Shown in pieces: positions 51,001 through 62,614 of a stretch of 64,000 bases of DNA (within the stretch, counting starts at the first letter, position 1; each line of letters begins with the position of its first letter). This stretch comes from Eopsaltria australis. Lineage: Eukaryota > Chordata > Aves > Passeriformes > Petroicidae. A program made the position numbers and the translations under genes. The notes beneath the pieces are model-generated. The model worked only from the letters and a program-made list of their open reading frames with translations, had not been told where the DNA came from and ran no database searches. The stretch is taken from positions 13,535,501 to 13,599,500 of the forward strand of contig JAVTVJ010000001.1 in the NCBI GenBank assembly GCA_034509425.1, in the 5' to 3' direction.

Positions 51001-51895
51001 TTCATATTTGTTGGTTCTAATCTAATTATTTATAGAAATGCCCTTTTCTTGTGATCCATAATCTTCTCAAACTTCAGTAGTTTCTTGCTGTGAAAAATGA
51101 TTCACTCTGTGCTGACTGTATGGTGGTAGCTGCATATTTGTTCATTGTGGTGCATTTTTTATCCAGAAAACTAAGTCTGGAAATTATTCCTGGGTAACAG
51201 TTGACCTGAAGAGCACTGCCAGTAGTCTAATCCAGTCTCCAAATGTTCAGGATCCTCCTGAAATTAACTGGAAGTGATTGCAGAAGTGTGAGTAAACGTC
51301 CTTAGCATATTTTGGCAGATATTTATTGCATCTGTTTTCTCCTCATTGACTGATCATGCAACTGATGTTTTAAGGCATTTACACCCATGGAAGATTAGCT
51401 CTTTGAATTTACGAAGTTGATTCTAGTGGTTGGATGGACCCACACAAGCTTAAATTGGCAGTCAAAATGAGAACTGGAAAGCTTAAATGCTTGTGTGAAT
51501 GCCTTACAAATCCTTCTGGTCCTGGAAACCAAACACAGAACAGGTTGCCTGTGTGACTGCAGCTATAGTCCTTCCAAGGCAGAGGGTAAGTGCAAAGGAA
51601 AAGACCTTGGGAAGGAAATTGACCCCACTCTTGGTGAGCTTAAAGAGCCTCATTCAAGTCAAGTTTACTGCAGGACCACACCTTTGTGAGATCAGTGAGA
51701 GATTCCTTTCAGATTTTCTATGGCATATTTTTAATAGTCCTCTTCAAGGTAATACCTTGTAACCAGGGTTTTTGTACCTTTGATGGTAGATTTTTACCTT
51801 GGAGTGGTGAAAGAGCTCTACTGTTTCACCAGTGAGAAAAATCTCACCCATATATTTCAAAGGATGGCATTGTTTGTTGCAAGAAATCACTCGGG
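45061..51895. other. Unique noncoding DNA
   Basis: No gene or transposon was recognised. It holds a CACAG pentanucleotide array at 49941-49966, a small CTATCAG-type triplet of units at about 46507-46536 and a GC-richer stretch near 50430-50720. Confidence 0.45.
49941..49966. repeat. (CACAG)5 microsatellite
   Basis: Five perfect CACAG units. The minus-strand cysteine/alanine repeat in the frame at 49805-50107 comes from it. Confidence 0.9.
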
Positions 51896-51899
51896 CAAT

Positions 51900-52500
51900 C
51901 CATATTAACATGTTAATTATGATCCAACAAGTTTTGCATGGCAACCTAACATCAATGTTAATTTCTTTGGGTAAGTTTTGCTACCAACTACCGTAGCAGG
52001 GTGAATGGAAAACAGATCATTGCCGAAAGGGTTTGCTTTGTCAGGTGTCATCCTGTTTGGTGATAAATGCAGCCTTGTGGGGAGCATTAGATGCATTGGG
52101 CCAGGAGCAGGGGAAGGTTTCTCCCTGTTGGATTGAGCTGGGTTATGTGTCCCCACCGCCCTGCAAACTGCAGAAAGGAGCATCGCAAGCCGCTTGTGTT
52201 TCAATTGATAATTGGACTCATTAGCGTCGCATGGTGAGTTGGCCTCCTGTTTACCTGCAGCACTGGAGTACTGAATTTGTGTCATTTCTGATTTCTCCCC
52301 TCCGTATCACAGCTGCTCCGTGTAGATACTTTTTCCCAGGCAATTACAGAACGTAAGACAGGAGTGAGATGGAAGACACTGCGTGTTAATTAGGGTTTTT
52401 TCAACTAATTGACCCAGTCATGCAAAGGGAATATCTGAGATTTGTTGTTGCTGTTGCTATTTTCACCACGCACATATCTGCAGCAGTTTTACATTGAATT
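51900..52500. promoter_or_regulatory. Possible conserved noncoding (enhancer-like) block
   Basis: AT-rich DNA with clustered homeodomain-type cores (CAATTGATAATTGG and CATTAGCGTCG near 52200-52230, GTTAATTAGG and CAACTAATTGACC near 52385-52413), an octamer-like CATGCAAAG near 52420, and several retained CpGs outside any repeat. These are traits seen in vertebrate developmental enhancers. Conservation itself cannot be seen from one sequence. Confidence 0.25.
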
Positions 52501-52763
52501 GACTTGAAACCTACCCCAGACATGCAAAAGTTCAATAATGAAAGGTTTTGCTCTTTGGGAGTTTTGAGGTGGAAAAAAGGACCCACTTATCAACTATATC
52601 TAAAATACCTGAAAAATTATACACCAAAACAGTATTAACACTGTTTTCTAGAATGAGGGATATGAACACATGAAAATATGTTACTGTGTTTATATGAAAA
52701 AATATGGTGAAACAATGAATCAATCAAATTAAACATTCTAGTGTTTTTATCCCAATAATTAAT

Positions 52764-52829
52764 TGAGAAAGAAAGGAAGAATGAAAAAAAAGAAAAAAAA
52801 GAAAAAAAGAAAAAAAGAAGAAAGAGGAT
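52764..52829. repeat. Purine (GAn) low-complexity tract
   Basis: GA7-8 units and AAG runs on the + strand. The phenylalanine run in the opposite-strand frame 52759-52983 is its translation. Confidence 0.85.
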
Positions 52830-53247
52830 TTGTGCTGTGCTTTATTTCCCTAATATAGTCTCCTAGATGAGTCTTTGGTGGCAAAACCTTGTTTCCTATC
52901 CAGCCTCTCAAGGTTTGCAGGGGCACTGAATGTTTGAACACACTACAAACCTTGTTTTGGATGCATGTGATCATCTCCAACACGTGTACAGGCTTTATCT
53001 CAACAGCAGAACATATATCTTTTGTCCAGGTTCAATGATGATTCATTACTTCCATGTTATGCCCTCTAAATCCTTCCTCCGTCATCTGGAAAGCCACTAA
53101 TTCTCACCATGCCCAGGGACGTGTGACTTCTGCCCTGGCAGTGAGGCTCTTTCATCAGTAGAAAGGGGACAGCCTTGTGTGAGCAGCCAGATGAGCAGAG
53201 AGGCTGGGGAATTAACAACCAGAATCAGTGGGTTTGCCAGCAGCTAT

Positions 53248-54162
53248 TTAGATTAGATTAGGAAAGGTGTTAGGAGAGATTAGCTGGGGATGGGCTTGGA
53301 GATAGTGATAGGGGTCAGTGGGGACATTAGAGGGCACCCAGGGACAAGACTTTCTGGACACTGGCATTCCCCAGTCTCAGGGGAAAGGTTGTGTCAGGTA
53401 TGGCTCAGTGCCTGGGAGGGGGAGGTGATGGTCCCAGCCCCGAGTGACCATGTCCCATAGCCTCTGGCTGAACTTCACTACTGCACTTCCATCCCAAACT
53501 GTAAATTGTCCCTAGAAATCAGCTGGTCTGACACCTTCAGGATCCTGAGGAGATTCACAGCAGTCCTGTGAACACATGGCAATGTTGAGCACTTCTCTGG
53601 CGGACTTGTGTTCTCCGCGCTTGCCAATGAATTGAGCCTTACAGAACAGGCAGCTTCCTGAGGACAATGCAATTTCCAGCTGGACGTCCAACAGGAGATC
53701 ATTACCTTCCACAGCAGCATTGTCTCCATCAAATAACAGATGATCTTCACTATAAACATTGCATGACTTGTCATCCTGTCCCTTAGCCCCTATTCCATGT
53801 TGTTGGGGGTCCACCCATGCTGACATTCTGTGGTTGCAATTCTGCCCCATCTCTGACTTCATCTGCATATAATTATTTTTCTTTCCTCTGCTGCTTTTCC
53901 GTCTCTCACCTGGAGTTGTTGTAAATAAACTTGGAGGGGAGACACACCTGGCTTGTTTTTCTTGGTCCTTCTAGACAAATGACTGCTGAAAAGAGTCCTC
54001 CATTTTTGATACTTTCCTCGAAGTGATATTCACCTACTTCTTGATCTCGGATCCTCCCTCCACGTCTTCTCCTCCTGAGAGCTTCACAACACCCCCAACA
54101 ATTTCAGTAACCAGATCCACCACAGGGTGAGACAGGAGCTTTGTGAGTTTGCAGTTTTCCAT
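53248..54162 (-). pseudogene. Decayed or interrupted reading frame, function unknown
   Basis: One minus-strand frame starts at an ATG (54162-54160) in good context (A at -3, G at +4), with an in-frame TGA seven codons before it. It runs 305 codons to TAA at 53250-53248 with only four internal stops: TAG at codons 43, 64 and 217, and TGA at codon 262. Codons 65-216 are fully open. Equal base use would predict about 14 stops. Within the open run lie a basic segment (RRKSSRGKKNN), an acidic segment (SEDHLLFDGDNAAVEG) and cysteine pairs (CLFCK and CSQDCC). The protein is not recognised. It could be an old gene copy, exons read across intron, part of an unrecognised retroelement, or a chance low-stop stretch. 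The CpG island at 55.1-55.3 kb lies upstream of it in this orientation. Confidence 0.3.
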
Positions 54163-55107
54163 GCTGGCAGCTGTAGTAGTTCAGGAGGCTTAATCCTTGT
54201 TTTGCATAATGCACTTGAGTCTCAAAATCCACCTTTCCTCCAGTCATGTGAAGGAGCATCAGCAAAGGTGACTGTGTGGACAAGGTGGTCCCCAAACCCA
54301 GAGACTGAGGTCAGCCAAGGTGGGAGAAGGAGGACAGGTGGATAAAAGGCACTCTGCATGGAGGAGAAGCCCCCATATCTGTAGGTTGCATGGTCTGGAT
54401 AAAGATGCCTCACAACAGGCTCAACAGACTGGGACGTAAAATGCTTTAACAAATTTAGAAAATTGGAAATGTCAAGAGTAATTTTTGACAGCCTTGGCTC
54501 TGTCCTGATCATATAATAAATATAAATTCCAAATGGACAAAGGTGATAACAGGAAAAATGAAGGATGAGCCATAAACAGCATTTGCTCTTTCAAAAAATG
54601 CAGATGCTGCAGTGAGCATCCACAGTGAGCATCTTCCTAAAATGAGGGGGCACACAGAGGCCAACAGCTCTGAGGGAATGCAGCCCCACAACAGCAGCAT
54701 GATATCTCCACCCCTGCATGTCTGATTTTTGGACAGAATTTCTTAGAACTAAAAACCAAAAAACCAAAATCAAATCAAGAACGAAAAAAAGGCCAAGGCC
54801 CAAAGGAAACAAACTTATGAGTATACAAAATGAAAAGCTTTTTGTCATGGAGTAGCTGGGCTGCTTGCATCAGAACAAGCACAACACTTATAAGGATAGC
54901 AGTTCAGAAGGGTTTGGAAAAAATGAGTATTTGGGACACTGAAGATCAAGTTTTCAAAATAACAGAATAACAAAGCTTGAAAACACAATACGTTTTGCTG
55001 ATGACCCGCACATTTTTATTGGACTGTTGTTTTACCAATATAAATAATTTCTGATTTCATTGACAGCACGAGAGCTGCTGGGTTTGCTTTTACTCCCTTC
55101 ACCCTTT

Positions 55108-55320
55108 ACCGTCGTTTGTCAGAGGTGCTGCCGGCAGTTCCGTGATCTCCCCTCGCTCGCCCCTCGCTCAGCCCCGGCCCGGCCGGGGAGCGGCGCTGCC
55201 TCCGCGGGAGAGCGCGGAGTCACCGCGCCTGCTGTGGCGGCGCCACGGCGCCAGATGGCGCTACCGCACCGCCGGCCGCATCCGCGGCTGAAGCGCACCG
55301 GGACGGGACACCCGGCATTG
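55108..55320. promoter_or_regulatory. CpG island, candidate promoter
   Basis: This is the only dense CpG cluster of the window: roughly 20 CpGs within about 130 bp (55161-55290), with paired GGCGCC palindromes near 55239-55252 and a YY1-like GATGGCG core at 55254-55260. GC content rises sharply from the AT-rich left flank. A splice-donor-like GGTAAAG on the minus strand at about 55110 would let a leftward transcript leave the island. On the + strand an ATG at 55255 has G at +4 and opens into the minisatellite. CpG islands usually mark promoters in birds. No TATA box was seen. Confidence 0.55.
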
Positions 55321-56110
55321 CCCTGGCACCCCGGCATCGCCCTGGCAACCCTGACATCGCCCTGGCACCCCCGGCATCGCCCTGGCACCCCCGGCATCCC
55401 CTGGCACCCCGGCATCGCCCTGGCAACCCTGACATCGCCCTGGCACTTGGCCGCTGGCACCCCGGCATCGCCCTGGCACCCTGCCCTGGCATCACCCTGG
55501 CACCCTGGCCATCCCTGGCACCCTGGCACCCTGGGCACCCTTGGCCCCTGGCACCACCCTGGCACCCTGGCATCACCCTGGCACCCTGGCATCACCCTGG
55601 CACTGAGCTGGCATCGCCCTGGCACCCCAGGCATCGCCCTGGCACCCCCGGCATTGCCCTGGCAATCCTGGCATCGCCCTGGCACCCTGGCATCACCCTG
55701 GCACTGAGCTAGCATCGCCCTGGCATTGCTCTGACATTGCCCTGGCACCACTCTGGCTGCACCTGCACTGCCTGGCTTTGTCTTGGCATTGACCAGCACC
55801 ACTGCAATGCCCAGCAGCACCTGACACCACCCAGCACCAGTGAGCATCACCCTGGCACCGACTCGTCAGCACCTGGCACTGCTGCTCATTGCCCTGGCAC
55901 TGACTTGGCAGCACCTGGCACTGGCCTGTCACCACTGCCCTGCATCACTGCAGCCTTGTCCAGCGTTGCCCAGCATCAGCTGGTACCAAGCCTGAACTGC
56001 CCTGGCATGACCTGGCAGCAGCCCAGCACTGCCCCAGCACCCACCCTAGCACTGCCCTGGCATTGTCTTGGCAGCACTCCTGGATTACTCCAGCACTGAC
56101 CAACAGATTC
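55308..56110. repeat. GC-rich minisatellite, about 20 bp unit
   Basis: From about 55310 the sequence is a tandem array of GCCCTGGCACCCCGGCATC-like units (18-20 bp, each a pair of related 10 bp halves, CCCTGGCA and CGGCATCG). It is regular to about 55770 and then dissolves into loosely related CCTGGCACTG or CCAGCACC motifs until about 56110. Larger duplications are visible: a segment of about 40 bp at about 55328 recurs 79 bp later. Because the unit is not a multiple of three and lacks stop codons, frames stay open on both strands (215 codons + and 243 codons -), giving proline/histidine-rich or collagen-like glycine-rich peptides that are artefacts. Confidence 0.9.
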
Positions 56111-56516
56111 AGGGAGACTCTGCAGGACCTGTTCATTTCCCTCCCCATAATTAATACAAACACAATTTATTAAAAGCATACATTGCTTTCCATTTTTAAT
56201 CCAATGAATTATTCAGGATCAGTACTTTATTAAGCTGTTTGTCTTCTCTCCTTCCCCCTTGGGCTGGGTCTCTCATATTTATCACCAGAGGGATGGAGCA
56301 CAATCATTTCTGCAGAGAAATACTTGTCTGGGGACTGGTTCTGGGTTTATGCTGGAAGGGCAAGTTTTCAAATAAAGTAAAATTTTTCTTCTTCCAGAAA
56401 CAGAGGTAGGGTACAAAAGTTTTATGCTGGAAAGTGGAAACCCAGCTCATCACTCAGTGTTTTTAAAGCAATTTGTTGGTTTGTGGTGCTTCATGTGACT
56501 ATTAGTGTAGCCACAT
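56111..56516. other. Noncoding DNA
   Basis: A return to AT-rich sequence after the minisatellite. No feature was recognised. Confidence 0.5.
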
Positions 56517-56985
56517 AAATTATGGAATCATTTAGATTGGAAAAGACCTTTAATATCATCAGTTCCAACTGTTCAGCCCAGCACTGCAAAGTCCTCCACT
56601 AAATCATGTCCCCAAGCGCCACACCTACAAGCCTTTTAAATCCCTCCAGGGATGGTGACTCTACCCCTTCCTTGGGCAGCCTGTTCCAGTGCTCAACAAT
56701 ACTTTTCATGAGGAATTTTTTCCTGATATCCAATCTAAGCATCCCTTGGTGCAACTTGAAGCCATTTCCTCTCATCCCAACACTTGTTACCTGAGAGAAG
56801 AGACCAACACATACCCTGCTCACTACACCCTCCTTTCAGGTTACAGAGACTGAGAAGGCCCACCCTGAGCCTCCTTTTCTCCAGACTAAACACTCCCAGC
56901 TCCCTCAGCTGCACTTGTAACACTTGTGCTGCAGACCCTCCACAATCTCCACTGCCCTTTTCTGGACACACACGTCAATCTGTGA
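56517..56985 (-). mobile_element. CR1 LINE 3' part, minus strand
   Basis: The + strand begins at the reverse complement of the terminus ('ggaatcatttagattggaaaagacctttaa') and continues through 'tgtccccaagcgccacacctac', 'cctccagggatggtgactc', 'gggcagcctgttccagtg', 'gaagccatttcctc' and the reverse-transcriptase 3' coding part ('cctccttttctccagactaaac', 'cccttttctggacac'). It is about 465 bp long and well preserved. The overlapping frames on both strands (56599-57047) are shadows. Confidence 0.93.
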
Positions 56986-57240
56986 ATAGCAATGAAGTAT
57001 GCAAAAAAAATACTTTCTCCCTGAGCAAGTTGTTCTTGCTTTTCTAGTGCAGACTCCAAAGTGGCTATAAAAGATCTGTTTCTGAATTAGGGGGAAATCC
57101 ACTGGATCTGGAAAGAGTTTGGTGAGATATTTCCGTCAACAGTGCTGGGTGACAGCAAACATGGGCAGACCCAGCTGCACAGAGCTCAGTGGGCTTCTCT
57201 GTGAATTTCATCTGGCCTTCCTACACTTAGATGCATTTCA
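56986..57240. other. Noncoding DNA between repeats
   Basis: Nothing was recognised apart from the A-rich tract that starts at 57241. Confidence 0.5.
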
Positions 57241-57404
57241 AGAGAAACAAAAAGGAAAACAACAAAAAAACCAAAAAGGAAAACTAACGAACCAAAAAAA
57301 ACCAACAAAAAAACCCCAAAAACCCCCAAAAAACCCACCGAAAACACACAAACAAACAAAAAACCCAAACAACAACAACAACAACAACTACAAAAAAGAA
57401 TAAT
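57241..57404. repeat. A/C-rich low-complexity region with (AAC)n
   Basis: About 160 bp almost without T or G: blocks of CAAAAA, ACCCCCAAAA and ACAAACAAAC, ending in perfect AAC units at about 57367-57388. Frames on both strands (lysine-rich +, phenylalanine/valine-rich -) are artefacts of this composition. Confidence 0.9.
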
Positions 57405-57599
57405 TGAAAACAAAGGATCAGGAATTAGACATATACAACTGTTGATACATTTTGACAGATTCTCTCTCTGTCAGTTTGTTTCCTGTGTAAGTTCAGTATA
57501 TTTTTTCAATTTTTTCAACAGCCTTATGAAACATGATTGCTTAAAGCCACTTCGCCACATATCTTTCCCTGAAGAGAAAGATTTCTGAAATGCTTCTTA

Positions 57600-57755
57600 G
57601 GGTCATGGTGGAAATAATTTTTCAGCAGAGGATTGTGAGGATTTCCATGCCAGAGCAGCCATAGAAGTAGCATCATCCTGCAACATCTTGTTCATACAAA
57701 TACTAGATAATTTCCAGAGGGTCCCTTCTAACTAAACTATTCTTAACTGTCTGTC
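57600..57755 (+). mobile_element. Possible degraded CR1 3' end
   Basis: 'actagataatttccagagggtcccttctaactaaactattcttaac' follows the CR1 terminal pattern (CTAGATGATTTCCAGAGGTCCCTTCCAACC then ACTATTCT). The upstream match is weak. Confidence 0.5.
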
Positions 57756-60482
57756 CCCTTCCTATTGCTCTGTTCTGCTGCTTCTGGGAGGTGTCACTCA
57801 TTCTCTGTGCCTGTTAAAGTTCATGGGATCTGAATCATCCAGTGCTGCCCTTTCCCAGACTGAGTCCAAAAACCCTACAGCAAAGCAAGTTTTGGAGAGT
57901 TCTTTCCCAGAAATGCTGTTGAAAACATCAGTTCTTAAGAGCTCTCACACAGCCACAGCAATGACCTTTCCCAGCTGGGCTGCCCAAAAATGCCCAGAGA
58001 GAGCAGCTGAAGTGTCTGACACCTCAATGAGGAAGGGCAAAGCAAAGCAAAAAGGTCCAAACACCAAAACTGAGTTTCAAAGGAAAGTGAACTGACCCAG
58101 CTTTATGCTTATGAAGCATTAAATAACCACTGCCAGCCTTGTTTATACCATATACCTCTCCTTAAGGAAAGTTAAATATCCCTGCTAGCTTGCTACAGAC
58201 AGATCATCAAAGATTTATTCTTTCTTTTAAACGCATAGTAGAATGGTCTCGGTATGTATATAATCAGTAACCCATAAAACCTTAGGGGAAATTTTTATCC
58301 CAGAGACTAATTTCTGTCCTTAATGATTTAGTAGTAAAACTACAATCAGGCTTGGGACACATGGGATTATGAAAAAAGACTTAAAACATTTTTTAAAATG
58401 CCTAATGACACAGTCTCTTAAAATATTTTGAGAAAGGAATGCTGGAATCCTTTGAAGTGACTTTCAATTAAGCTTTTAAATGAATTAGGATGTAATTTCT
58501 GTGTAACAGCTAGACCATAAATTTAGTTTCTAATTAAATACTGCGTGAAAACTTCATGTCACATGTCACTGCTTGCAAATTTATTCACTGTGGGATTGGA
58601 CTGAAGTTACTTAGAGAGATGCTCTTTTCTCCTTCTCAGGGGCACAGCAACTCCCCTCTGGGAAAACAAAGGAAAGCTTCCAATGTGCTGTTCTATGAGA
58701 AAATAGCATTTCCATTACTATAATAACCCAACTCACAGATTTCTTTTGCAGTTCTGGTTAAGATTTCACTGGAATTTCCCTGTCTTAGACCCCCAAAGCC
58801 TGTCTCTGTTCTCTGGAGGAAGCCACCAGTGCCTGGTGCCACATTATTCCTCAAAGGGTTAAAGAAATTCATTTTTACTGGAACATTTTCAGTCATATCG
58901 TACTTCAAGAAAAAAATGAGCAGCTTTCACTGTTTTTCACAAAAGCTAAGGAGCAGATAATGCCAAGTCCTACTGGAAGCATTATGGGGCAATGCATTTT
59001 TAATAATTACACAGTATTACAGGTATAACTATTCCTCTGAACATTAGGCCTGATAGCTCTTTTGTCTCTGTCCTTTCTTGGCCTTTATCCCTCCATCTCT
59101 CTAAGCATCTCCTCAATTTCTTCACCTAATTTAAATTAAAGTACCATATTTCTGGCTGTAAAAATAACCCTACCCTTTTCATTTTGTTCTCGCTGCTCTG
59201 ATTCCAAATGACATCAGTTCAAAGCAAAAAGTTATTGGACAGTTGAACTTTTTTTCCTAAGGTAACCCTTAAGTATTCTCAGCATTTAGTGATGACCAGT
59301 TACATAAATAAGGTTAACAGTTCACTGGAACAAAAGAACATAAATTCCTTCATTTTCTTCATAATTCGATGACAGTTGTCACCAGAGGATCATCTGAGGC
59401 TGGTTTTTCAGCTGCTTGGTTAAAGAAATGTGTCTTTTTATGAGCCAAACTGCTGTGTTTCTTTCCCCTGGGCCATAATTTCAAAACCTTGTGACTGTCT
59501 GGCCAACAGCATGAGTGCAGTGTGAGCAGGAGTCTGGTGCAGGGTGAGGGACATGGCACAGCACAATCCCTGCCCCTGCCTCTTGCAGCCCCCTGTTCAG
59601 AAGTAAATCACCCCCTTAAGATGGCATTGCAGAATTGCTTGACCTGACACACCAGCCTGCAGCCTTCTCCAGAGGTAACTTGGTGATATATTGCTGAGAA
59701 GCTGATGGAAGCAGTGGTAGCAGGGTAGATTTCCCCTGTGCTGAGCAATGCACTCTGAACTGTACCCTGCATTTCTGTCCATGGCACTCGTGCCATCACA
59801 AGCCTGCAGGGTCTGGGACACCAAAGATACAGCCACGGGTTCATGCTGCTGAACATTACACTGTCCACTTGCTCTGCCCTGACCATTCAGAAGAGCTTTG
59901 CATAACATTTCATACTTTTTAACCTAAATCTTCTCAGGAATCTGTGATTTAGGATTCCCCACATTAGCCACATATAAAAAGTTTCAACAATCATTCTCCT
60001 TCATCCTTGAAGCCAAGGAATAAAACTGCTCTTGTTGTTTTGACCTAAAAGCAATAGAATACAGATGGTTGTTAATATTTAACTGTACCCTAGTCTTTTT
60101 TTTCATAAGGAATATTTACCCAAACTCCATGAGTGTGAGAGGTGCCTGAAACCATCAGGAATTGGAAACTGTCCTGTACTTTTTTTAAACAACTGAGCTG
60201 GAAACAGAGGTGTTCTCAGTCCCTACCATGCAATATAGCCTAATGTTGGAAGTGTGTAGCCTAAACACTGGCCTGGATAATCAAGCATCCAGAAATAGAC
60301 CTTTTTCTTGGAGATTCTGTAGGCAAATATTATCCCAAAAAAACCCTCAGCTGGAGCCAGTCCATGATTAGACTGTGATGTAGAGCCTCCCAAAAGGCCT
60401 ATAGCAACTACTGCAGTCTAAATCCTACCACTCTTACTCATAGGTATTTTTCCTACCTCACAGGCTTAATGATTTTCCTTCC

Positions 60483-60497
60483 TTTTTTTTTTTTTTT
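60483..60497. repeat. Poly(T) tract, 15 nt
   Basis: An uninterrupted T run with no recognised retroposon next to it. Confidence 0.75.
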
Positions 60498-61023
60498 AAT
60501 TGAGTTTTTACATGAGCATAAGCCAAGATTTCAAAACTGTTGACTGATTCTGAGTGATTTGCCATCTCTTCAAGGCCCTGATTTTCCTAGTATGCAAGGC
60601 CAAAATTTTGTGATTCTCAACCACATTAAAATGTCACAAGTCAGACAAAATACAGGCTCTCAAAATGAAAATGACAAATGGATTCACTAGCAGACTCATA
60701 AGTGAGATGATGAAATTTTATTACCAGAGAACATCATTACCAGGTTCCATTAAAAGAAATGTTCAGATCAAGGCTTTTCTAAATACATGACTAAAGAGCT
60801 TTCAGTGAAACAGAAATGGGAAGGTGAAGTTTGCTGTCTGCTTTCATTTAGGTTTAACAAAGATCTAACAAACAGAGAAATTAGGCTCTTGCATAGTCTG
60901 TGAAAACAGCTGGCTGCACAGACCATTCAGGGAAATTTTGCAGTGGGAGCTCCTACCTTACTAGAGACTGGAGAATCTGCTTAAGAGAGATATTTGTCCA
61001 GATGCCAATATTAAGGAAAACAT

Positions 61024-61058
61024 CTTTTTGTTTGTTTTGTTTTTTTTTATTTTTTTTC
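61024..61058. repeat. T-rich tract
   Basis: T runs separated by single G or A. Low complexity. Confidence 0.75.
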
Positions 61059-62474
61059 ATACATCCACTATAAGACTCCAACTCTGAAGCCAGTTCTCAT
61101 TAGTGTTATGCTTTCACAACAACTTTTACTTTCTGGCTTCACAATAGTTCATTGCTCCAGAATTTTTCCCGTAGATAACTTCTCAAAAGTCTTCCTGCTT
61201 GCCTGCATTTTAGAGGATATTGTTTTACTTTTCAGGGTAATCCAGTGACTTTGTTGGTACCCTGTGAAAGTCACAGAAATGCAGATCCCAGCTGTACAAA
61301 ATCCACTGTGCAAATGAAATGACTGCTCAAAAGTCTCTCTTGTCATTTCTGAAAGGACTCAACTTCTACTAGAAATAGTGAAAGTACATCAATCTGCTTA
61401 TTGACTACACTCCTGCTGACTTTTTGCCTGAGGCCAAGTCTTTCCTGTCATAATACATACCCGACACTTGAGTATGCAATTCTCACTAACCACAGGGTGG
61501 TCCCCTTCATCTTTATCATGGAAAGCCTTCTCCCCTCTTCCCACAAGCTTTTACCAGTCTGTCTTCTTGTGTTTCCAAGAGGAAGAAGAAAAATCCCTCT
61601 CTTTCCCTCATCCTCCGTGTGAGTCATATATCAGAATTAGAAAAAAAGGATTATTCAAAAGAGTTAGCCCAGTGGTGTCAAAATAATGGAAATATTTTAA
61701 TGTTCTGTTTGGAAAGCATTTTCAGCTGGAAGATTTATGATGTTTTATCTACAGAAGACATTAAAAATACTCAGAATTGTGCTAAATATAAAAAATTAAA
61801 ATGATGATTTGAAGTATCCTGTGGTATTTCAATATGCAGTGACAAGAAGTGGAAAAGGTGTGTTGATGTGGAAAATTCTTAATTAATATTAGAGGAAGTA
61901 TCCTCTGTCTACCTCCTCCTCAGATCACTGTGAAAGACTTTAATATCCTCATGTATTCTCTGCGCTATAAATCCTCAGTTCTACATCAGGGAATGTCATG
62001 TATGATCAACAGTTTCTTATTATAAATTGTGATGGGTACTATTGAGCTACTTGCCAGCAGGATACTGGCCTCTGATTTGGAATGAATATTAATAAAGCTG
62101 TTAGTTCTCTGTCAATAAAGCAAGTACCTTCTCAGTTTCAGTAACTGAGCACAGTAATTGCCATCAGTATCCCTAAATGTCAAATTCATTATTTCACCTC
62201 CAGAGCAGTCAGCCTAAAAAGTGATTTAACACAGTTCTTAAACATCAAAATTATTCCATTTTATTTTGAGGGAACTTGCAAGCACCTTCTCTGTTTGTCA
62301 GGGGATGAAAATACCAAACACCACTGAAAAGCTGTGTTTTCCTCAATGTCTTTCTATGCTAGCAAGGCTCCAACTCATTTCTAATCTGTGAAGACAAGAG
62401 TAGATGAAGGACAAAAGTGAAGCATCCTCCTGCAGGGCTGAGGAGTAGAAATCACATAATTCTGTTGATGTTGA

Positions 62475-62488
62475 TTTTTTTTTTTTTT
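62475..62488. repeat. Poly(T) tract, 14 nt
   Basis: A short homopolymer. No other feature is linked to it. Confidence 0.7.
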
Positions 62489-62614
62489 CTGTGTGAAATA
62501 AAGGAACCCATGGCTGGTGATCAGGATTGCTACCTGTTGCTAATTTCTTTTAAAAAACCTTTTACTACTTCTCTTCCAGCTTTGCAGCCTGTCCTAAATT
62601 TTCTAAAATAGACA

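Larger units (their letters stand above)
57405..62612. other. Noncoding DNA, mostly unique
   Basis: No gene was recognised. It contains a possible degraded CR1 end at 57600-57755, T runs at 60483-60497 and 61024-61058, and TAAT-rich sequence near 58480-58570. Confidence 0.45.

Noticed and set aside
55245..55262. CTCF site in the CpG island
   Set aside because: The CCAG...GGCGCT pattern lacks two bases of the usual CTCF core spacing, so I do not call it.
55060..55850. The longest open frames of the window (215 codons +, 243 codons -), Pro/His-rich or collagen-like
   Set aside because: They are produced by the stop-free minisatellite. Frames are open on both strands and the unit length is not a multiple of three, so they are not evidence of a gene.
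57119..57413. Lysine/proline-rich + frame and phenylalanine/valine-rich minus frame
   Set aside because: Both come from the A/C-rich low-complexity region at 57241-57404.
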